NCBI GenBank assembly: GCA_946699065.1
Contig: CAMPDV010001966.1
Location: 29,181 to 93,180 of the forward strand
Length of the DNA: 64,000 nucleotides
Source: Loxodes magnus
Taxonomy: Eukaryota; Ciliophora; Karyorelictea; Loxodida; Loxodidae
Direction: 5' to 3'
Position numbers and translations under genes: made by a program. Below the pieces are notes generated by a model. The model was given only the letters and a program-made list of their open reading frames with translations. It did no database searches and was not told where the DNA came from. The stretch's first letter is position 1. Each line of letters begins with the position of its first letter. This document shows positions 57,687 to 64,000 of this stretch, one piece after another.

Positions 57687-60187
57687 TCAACAGTCGTATT
57701 TTTTTATTTCTTTCAAAATATCTTAATTTTTAGATGGCTTGAATAAAACCTTATTCATCCCAGCTTTCAAGCATCTTTCTACATCTTGCTCATGTGCATA
57801 TGCTGTATATCCTACTATGGCTCCTTGGTAGCCTATCTACCTCAAAAATTCTTACTGCCTCCCATCCATTTAAAACTGGCATTTCGCAATCCATTATTAT
57901 TACTTGAAACTATTTACAGCATTTGCTTCTTAATCTTTATTTTACTTGGTCTACAGCTTCCTTTCCATTCACAACTGCTTTAAAAGTATAGTTGTTTTCT
58001 TCTAAAATTTATGATAAAATCATTCTTATTATCTCTGAATCATCTACCAGCAAAATTTACTCACACTAGCATATGGTGGGGATTCTACTTAAATAAGAAT
58101 CAAAATTTTCCAAACTATCAAAGGAAGGGATCATCAGCTAGCTCTATTTCTCAAGCATTTAAGAAGAGGTTATTAGCATTTTGATAGTCTTGGCCTTCTT
58201 CTTAATTTTTCTATTTCTCTACTGTTACTCAATAATTTAATGCTTCATAACTTTGCTAATATTTTTAGATTTTATGTTAAACGAAAACTTGCTGAATTTA
58301 TTAAGTTCTGATTTTATTTTATATTCTACTCTCCTAGTAACAAAGCTATTTTCTGAGCTATATACAACCACATTCCACATCCTTAAGGTTTATCTAGATC
58401 TATTTCTTGTCTATCAAACAATTGCTTGAATAAATATTTCTGCTTTTCTTCACTTATTCCTACTCCACTATCTTTCACTCATACTTTATAGTTTATGAAC
58501 TCGTTGTCTTCATTTATTAATTCGCTTTTTTTATTCCTAGATAAATAAACCCTGAGTTTGTATATTTCAAAGCGTTGGCTAAGAAAATTTGTAGAATAAA
58601 GAGAATTTTTTATTTATCTGTAGAAATCTCTTCAGGAACGTCAAACTTGATAAACTATAAAAGTTGAATTGGTTTACTTTGAATATGAAACTTAATAGTT
58701 TTAAAAGCTTCTTCAAATAAAGTTTTTATATTAATTACTTCATACACTAGCTTTTGATTTTCATCTTATAAGAACTAGGTTAAAGAGAGTGTCATGTTTA
58801 TTAGGTTTTAGCTTTCTTATTCTATTATTTCAGCCTTATAAACTGATTCACTATGTCGTATTCTACTTATGCTCTTTAATTTAATTTTTCTCACTTTAAA
58901 TAGAAGGACTTTTGATTTAATTATTGATTCTGCTCTGTTTATTTTAGCTCTAAAGTTGGATTTTCTTAGCGTCATGGTTTCTTCGCCTTCTTTTTCAGAT
59001 AAAATTTCAGAAATTTATTGAAAAGAAAGATTGCTCCAAATTTCTTCCTTACTCTCAGTGTCTTTTTTATTAGAAAAAGACAAGGAATTTTAGATTTACT
59101 GAGCCATGCTCATTATTAGAGTAGTAGGATGTCTTACTTGGTGATTGAACTCTCTTAGAAACAGAGTTTTATACTTATTAGATAAGTTTTATCTCTCAGC
59201 ATTATAAGATTCAGTCAAGTTATTAATATTAAGTAGCACTGCTTCTTCATTTTCCCATATAGTATTAAGAGCTTAAATTTAGAAATACATTAACTTGGAG
59301 CTTTTCTTTAGCTTCCAAAATTACTTTACTTTCACTATATAATTTTCAGACTATTCTTAACTTTTTGAGTCGATGTATTTATCAAGCGCTTATTTGAAAG
59401 TATTTCCGATGACTTAACTAAAGTCAGCTCTTTCAAGGAATTCATAGAAACAGGCAGTGTTAATCATTTTTCTTAGTAGTTTATTGCTGTACATTATTTA
59501 GTTTTAGTTGAAGATTATTATCCCTGTATTACAGTTGTTAGTAAGAAACTTCAAAGTCTATATTTGCTTCTGAATCAGAAGCTGCTTTTCAAAGCATTCT
59601 TTGGTGAACTTCTGATTGTTAATAATAGTACTGAAACTTATTCCGAATGCTATAAAGAGAGTCATGAAAAGTTCTGACTTAATAGTGTTGAAAAAACCAT
59701 TTCAAATAGCAAGCCCAAAGCTTGTAAAGATTTAAAGAATTATAAATATTAAGGTTAGCTTTTAGTTCTTGAGATATATATTGTTGGACATTGGAATCAT
59801 CAACACAAAAAGAAGCGAAACTCAGGTATCGTTAGCATTCTGCAGTGAGTATTTAAAAGATTTAAATATGAAATAAAAGAAAAGAGCGAAGGCAGGAACT
59901 TTACTATTTTCAAAATATCTTCACGAAACTTTAATTCCTTCCATTATCAGAACTCTTATGCACGATATCAGTACTTGCTCGGATTCTTGATACCACAGAA
60001 TACTTTAAAAAAGTTAAAAGTAAACAACTGGAGTAATGATGAAATATAAGACTGACTGATCATTTCTAATAGCTTAGTTAATAAATGTTTGGTACCCCGC
60101 TTTTCTTTAGAAGGCTCCATATTTAATAATTATGCTTTATTAACTAAATTTATCCTAAAAGAATCATATATCAATTAAATATACCAT
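57687..60187 (-). CDS. hybrid membrane histidine kinase with receiver domain
   Basis: ATG (first base 60187) opens MVYLIDIWFFQDKF. Membrane spans follow (SVLYFIITPVVYFQLF; FALFFYFIF; SLLFVLMIPM; LTLIFIILQIF; LFMTLFIAFGISFS), then a PAS-like region (LTNNCNTGIIIFNQNQIMYS, ACFYEFLERADFSQVIG), the H box REFNHQVRHPTTLIMSMA (near 59130-59143), N box IFLANALKYTNSG, G boxes VKDSGVGIS and GCGMWLYIAQKIALLLG, and a receiver with ILLVDDSEI, IIMDCEMPVLNGWEA (Asp at 57889-57891), IVGYTAYAH and MNKVLFKPS. Stop TGA 57687-57689. Two one-base breaks occur in an A7 run (near 58530) and a T5 run (near 57850). It would autophosphorylate on His and pass phosphate to its own Asp. Confidence 0.85.
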
Positions 60188-61299
60188 TTCATGCTATACT
60201 CAGTATTTTTTAAGTTCTCATTATATCAGCTTGCTAAAAGTAAAGCAGTATATCTTATGTATTATTCACTAGCTACTATATCAACTATAACCTACTTCTA
60301 GTTTAAGCTTTAAATTCTCATTAACAATTAAGAGTTTTCTTTATAGTGATTAATTAAAATCCTTATTAAATGAATCAAGGAATAAATTATGATATCAAGG
60401 AAGAAGTTAAGCAAGCAAATATCAATTACTAAAATAAATAGCTAAAAAGTATGCTCTACTATGTTTCTATGATTTTCCTTTATCTTTACTAAAATTATAG
60501 CTAATTATACAATGCTTCAGCACTAACTATTTACAATAGCCTTGTTTATGTCTTACTTTAATGAAGGATTTCTATTCTTGTGTATACTCTTTAAAAGCTT
60601 AGATTAAAATTATTAAAAGCTAGTAATAATGAAATCTTTAAGAACTAGAAGATATTAACAAATATTAATTAGTAAGAGAAGCTTTCATTATCTTGTATAA
60701 TCAACTTTAGTAGTAGAAACTAATGCTAGCTTCTAGTGATTCCTTTGTATATATCTAGTTAAATTAATTGATAAATAAATTAAGCTTTATAGTAATAAAA
60801 TTAGGTTATCATTTTTCATATTACTAGTAAAACAAAGCAATCATTTAATAAAATAATACCCTTAAGTATCACATTTTCTGTGCTTACTTAGTAGATGTAA
60901 TTATTAATTTCCTTGTATGAGTTTGTATATATTTAATACCATTTATTACAGTTTCATTCTGAAAAACTAACTTTAAAAGGTTTATATAAATATTTTAATA
61001 TAATGAAAGTAATTTAAATTTTAAACTTCATATGTTTAAAAAATAATCTCTTTAGCTTTTCCTTAACTATCTTAATTCTGATAAATTAAATATATAAGGA
61101 ATTAAATTAATTTTAATTAGTAACTTAGTAACTCCTTTATTGATAACTGAGAATCCTTTCTGTTAAATAAGCATTAAAATGTAACTAAGGAACTACTTAA
61201 TTTTAGTAAACGGTAAATAGATCTCATTTATAGAAATCCTTAACTTATCAATTACCCATCTTCTAAATAAAATTTTCAAATTTTCAAATTTTAAGAAAT
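60188..61299. other. A+T-rich DNA, no gene recognised
   Basis: Upstream of the histidine kinase; probably its promoter. No other signal. Confidence 0.35.
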
Positions 61300-63860
61300 T
61301 ATTCAACATATTCCAAATGCCAGGCAGCTGGACCTGATGGAATAAAGGGTGAACTCATCAAGTATGCTAGAGAAGAGTTACAATAAATAATTCACTGTTT
61401 TATCAATAATATGATGCGACTTTAATAAATTCCATAAAAGCTGAATACCTCCATTATCATTCCTATTTTCAAGAAAGGTAGTAAGAGTGATTGGAAAAAC
61501 TGAAGTCCAATTTCCCTTATGAATACTATATTGAAGATTTACGACAAGGCTTTAACAGAAAGGACTTACAAAATTCTTTAAGAACGAAACCCCCATACAT
61601 CCTGTATAAATGGGATTTCTCAAGAAGAGACAAACAGCCCACTAAATATGATAATTGTAGCAGATAATTGACCTCTATTAGAGTAAAGGGAAAGATTAAA
61701 CAAGGATGCTTGCTACTCCTATTGATGTTGAGAAGATGTTTGATGATATTGAGAGAAGACACTTTTTCAACATCTTAGGAGAATAAAACTACCTCTGGGA
61801 TTGATACTGACACTAGAGTCTTTCTACAGTAACCTGAATTCCTCTTTTCTAATCGATGGGTAAACAACTCGACGACTTCGGTACAACAATGGAGTTATGC
61901 AAGGGAGCTCACATGGTCCTATACTCTCCCTCCTATATTATGATATAAATAAATAAATTTGATTATAGAGCGCGTAGCACTCTCATTGATGCGTAACTCT
62001 TTAAAAAAAAAACGTTTCATACTGACAAGAATGTTTGTTACTGATAAAATTATCAGATACTAGTAGACCTTGTTCAATACTGGTATAATTATCAGTACTG
62101 ATAAAAATGTTCAATACTGATATAATTTAAGAATTCTCGTAATCTTTTCTACTTGTTGGAGGTCCAAGGACATGGCAGGATTGTATCTCATTGCAACACC
62201 AAAGCAGAGGACGACATGTGTCAATTATGGGTACTTAAATTTCCCACCTCTGATGAAGCTCGCAATATTTTCTTTTTCGTTCCAGAATTAAAACTAGAAT
62301 AGGCCAGTCCCGAAGGTCTAAGAATTATGCCTCGAGACTAAACCAAAGCAGAGGAAGACATAAAGTCGATTATGGGTACTTACTTCCCCAACCTCTGATG
62401 AAGATGACCTTGTTGTTCACCTTCGAACAACTATGGTGGTTTAAAATTTTTTTTTTTAATAGTAATCAGATATCTATAGGAAAGAAATACACATCTAGGT
62501 ATCAATCTGCAAATATGAACTTTGTATGAGAGTGTGGTCAGATGACCTTATACTCCTTTCTTGTTCTGCTTAAAGGATGTAATAACTTATAGATTAATGC
62601 AACAGAGATGTTCAGTGAATTTTTCCGTAAATTAACACTAGTAAATGTGAAGCAATATAATTTGTTAAAAAAAGAAGAGCTAAAAATATCGAATTAAAAT
62701 TGAAACTGGAAGGTTAACATATCAAATAGAAGAATCAAGTGACATACCTTAGAGTCATAATACAAGAAAATGATCTTTTGATCAATCACTATAAATAGAG
62801 AATTTAAACATATTTAGAATCGGTAAAAAAATGCATTTATACTCTCAGCCGATACAAAAATATTACTCCCTGACACTTAAAATGCTTTGTCTCATGTTTA
62901 CGTCGCCTAAGGCTGAATATGGTGGAGAATTGGTTCCTTGAACTATAATGAGAGGCTCATAGTCTATGAAAGAGAAGATAAACAAAAGTATGCGTATAAT
63001 TGCGAGGAAGGCTTTACAGTCGCCTATCTCTGTCTTTAATGAGTCCTGTTACATAGACTTTAACTGACTCCCTTTTGAGCATATTATGGCTAGACGCTTT
63101 TTCCGTTTCTACTTTAAAATACGGAAAGAAGCTAGGACTTATCCGGAATCCGATATAGGAAGACTCTTTGAATGCAATTGAAACTAAAAATCCTTGCATT
63201 TTTAGTAAGTTAAAAGGATGCTTTAATATTACGGAATTAACAATGACGATCAAGCCATGATTTCTAATTAACTTTCTTTTGAGAATCTTATTGAAGAAAA
63301 AATAAGAAACAACTTCTATTAAGAAGCAACTATATGATATAGAGACATGCCTACTGCACAGATATTTAGAGAGCAACTTGTAGGACTTTTGAAATTTCCT
63401 GAAATAAATTACACTAAACTAAGCAAATAATATAAAAAAGAAATCATCTCAATCTTTAAATTACGAACTAATTCTTACAGTTTTCAATATGACTTACATA
63501 TGCGTCATTATCCTGTAAAAAATTACCTCTGTAAATGTGGAGGAAAAGACATATTTAGACATATTTTCGAATGTGTCTACTATTAGGACATATTTACAAA
63601 TATCTCTGATCAATTTCCTGGAAAAAACTTGGAAAAACTAGTAACTCACGATTAACTCTACATAAACTAGCAGTTCACTTCTCATAAGTAAATGGATGCA
63701 GATCTTAAGATAAAAATTTTTCATAAGAATCTACGAAAAAAAAGAATTGAAATTGTAGAACAAAACACAGATAATTGATTGGAACCTAAAGAAGAATAAT
63801 AAAAAAGCACAAGAAACAACGGGGAAAAATTGGAAGATGAAAAGAACGATGCTTGAACTT
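61300..63860 (+). mobile_element. decayed LINE ORF2 (reverse transcriptase to C-terminal CCHC)
   Basis: RT motifs are in order: AAGPDGIKGELIKYAREELQ, IIIPIFKKGSKSDWKNWSPI (both W may be TGA or TGG), TPIDVEKMFDDIERRHFF, NNGVMQGSSHGPILSLLYYD, then after a nested insertion VWSDDLILLSCSA (WSDD for YADD, 62535-62546) and NTSKCEAIQFVKKRRAKNIE. A long C-terminal frame from about 62880 (KAEYGGELVPW, RIIARKALQSPI) to TGA 63854-63856 includes LCKCGGKDIFRHIFEC, the CCHC typical of LINE C-termini. Several frame changes and the 5-prime truncation (no endonuclease seen) show it is dead. Such an enzyme would mobilise the short tailed elements. Confidence 0.85.
61941..62440 (-). mobile_element. SINE-like element B, copy 3
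   Basis: Inverted insert inside the LINE RT. Left end carries (AAAT)n and GAGCGCGTAGCA, then the 20-bp repeats, then the G+C-rich head ending CGAACAACTATGGTGG. It separates RT block GVMQGS...YYD from the WSDD block. Confidence 0.85.
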
Positions 63861-64000
63861 TTTGAACATCATTAAAATGAAATATCTGGTTAAAATCAGT
63901 AACTTCATTTCATTAACATTTTTATTAAAGTTGATTTCTTTTTCTTCTTAAATTGCAACTTTTGTTGAATATAGTCATGTTAGTTTTAGTTCAAGTAATG
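63861..64000. other. downstream of LINE, unassigned
   Basis: Possible LINE 3-prime untranslated region; the conserved hairpin tail is not seen before the window ends. Confidence 0.3.

Noticed and set aside
63014-63376. 120-codon minus-strand ORF
   Set aside because: It is the antisense of the LINE C-terminal domain, which has recognisable motifs on the plus strand.
1-64000. Prokaryotic features (CRISPR arrays, operators, Shine-Dalgarno sites)
   Set aside because: The genetic code, eukaryotic domain families, LINE/SINE elements and eukaryotic tRNA show nuclear ciliate DNA; none of these features was seen.

Overview
The window (about 80% A+T) is nuclear DNA of a ciliate that reads TAA and TAG as glutamine and TGA as both tryptophan and stop. 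Reading with a standard code finds almost nothing. With this code long genes with known domains appear: a kinase with W from TGA in SDVWSLG, WWE domains whose conserved W is often TGA and whose conserved Q is TAA or TAG, and an RT with KNWSPIS. Every gene end I could place is TGA. This is the karyorelictean code (NCBI table 27, as in Loxodes and Parduczia). The order or genus is an inference from the code and composition. Coordinates of many gene ends are approximate because TGA cannot be told from Trp by itself, and I translated by eye.

Layout. 0-7.7 kb: A+T-rich DNA with decayed retroelement ORF1 (gag-like, CCHC knuckle) and short LINE-tailed elements. 7.7-9.8 kb: two convergent unknown genes. 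10.0-12.0 kb: a near-perfect 0.86-kb palindrome made of two head-to-head ORF1 copies. 12.2-14.6 kb: protein kinase with C-terminal MORN repeats. 15.0-17.7 kb: an ORF1 copy, then a decayed RING-finger gene that carries a structured SINE. 18-22.9 kb: several unknown genes. 21.3-25.2 kb: a three-gene block (unknown 518-aa protein, RING protein, glycosyltransferase) that recurs inverted at 53-57.2 kb. 26.4-28.4 kb: a Kelch gene split by a SINE-like element. 29.7-34.0 kb: retroelement nest, including a second copy of the ORF1-RING-SINE segment. 34.0 kb: tRNA-Gly. 34.4-38.4 kb: multi-pass membrane protein and a RING/IBR-PARP fusion. 40.4 kb: small ORF inside a composition switch. 43.1-50.4 kb: a WWE3-PARP gene and, facing it, a paralogue that keeps the N-terminal SAM-like and KH-like parts but has no WWE or catalytic domain. 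52.3 kb: tRNA-Arg-like gene. 57.7-60.2 kb: hybrid histidine kinase with receiver domain. 61.3-63.9 kb: decayed LINE ORF2 with RT and CCHC, itself hit by the same SINE-like element.

How it fits together. The most interesting protein-coding signal is a 15-kb stretch with two PARP-type ADP-ribosyltransferases of different architecture, both lacking the catalytic Glu of polymerases (H-Y-M instead of H-Y-E), one fused to RING/IBR ubiquitin-ligase-like zinc fingers, the other with a catalytic-domain-free paralogue next door. The most interesting mobile-DNA signal is a set of non-autonomous elements that share one 3-prime hairpin and an ATTT repeat tail, and a composite segment in which a host RING gene fragment has been copied together with flanking retroelements. 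Several genes need one-base shifts at A or T runs; these may be decay, assembly error or unrecognised short introns.
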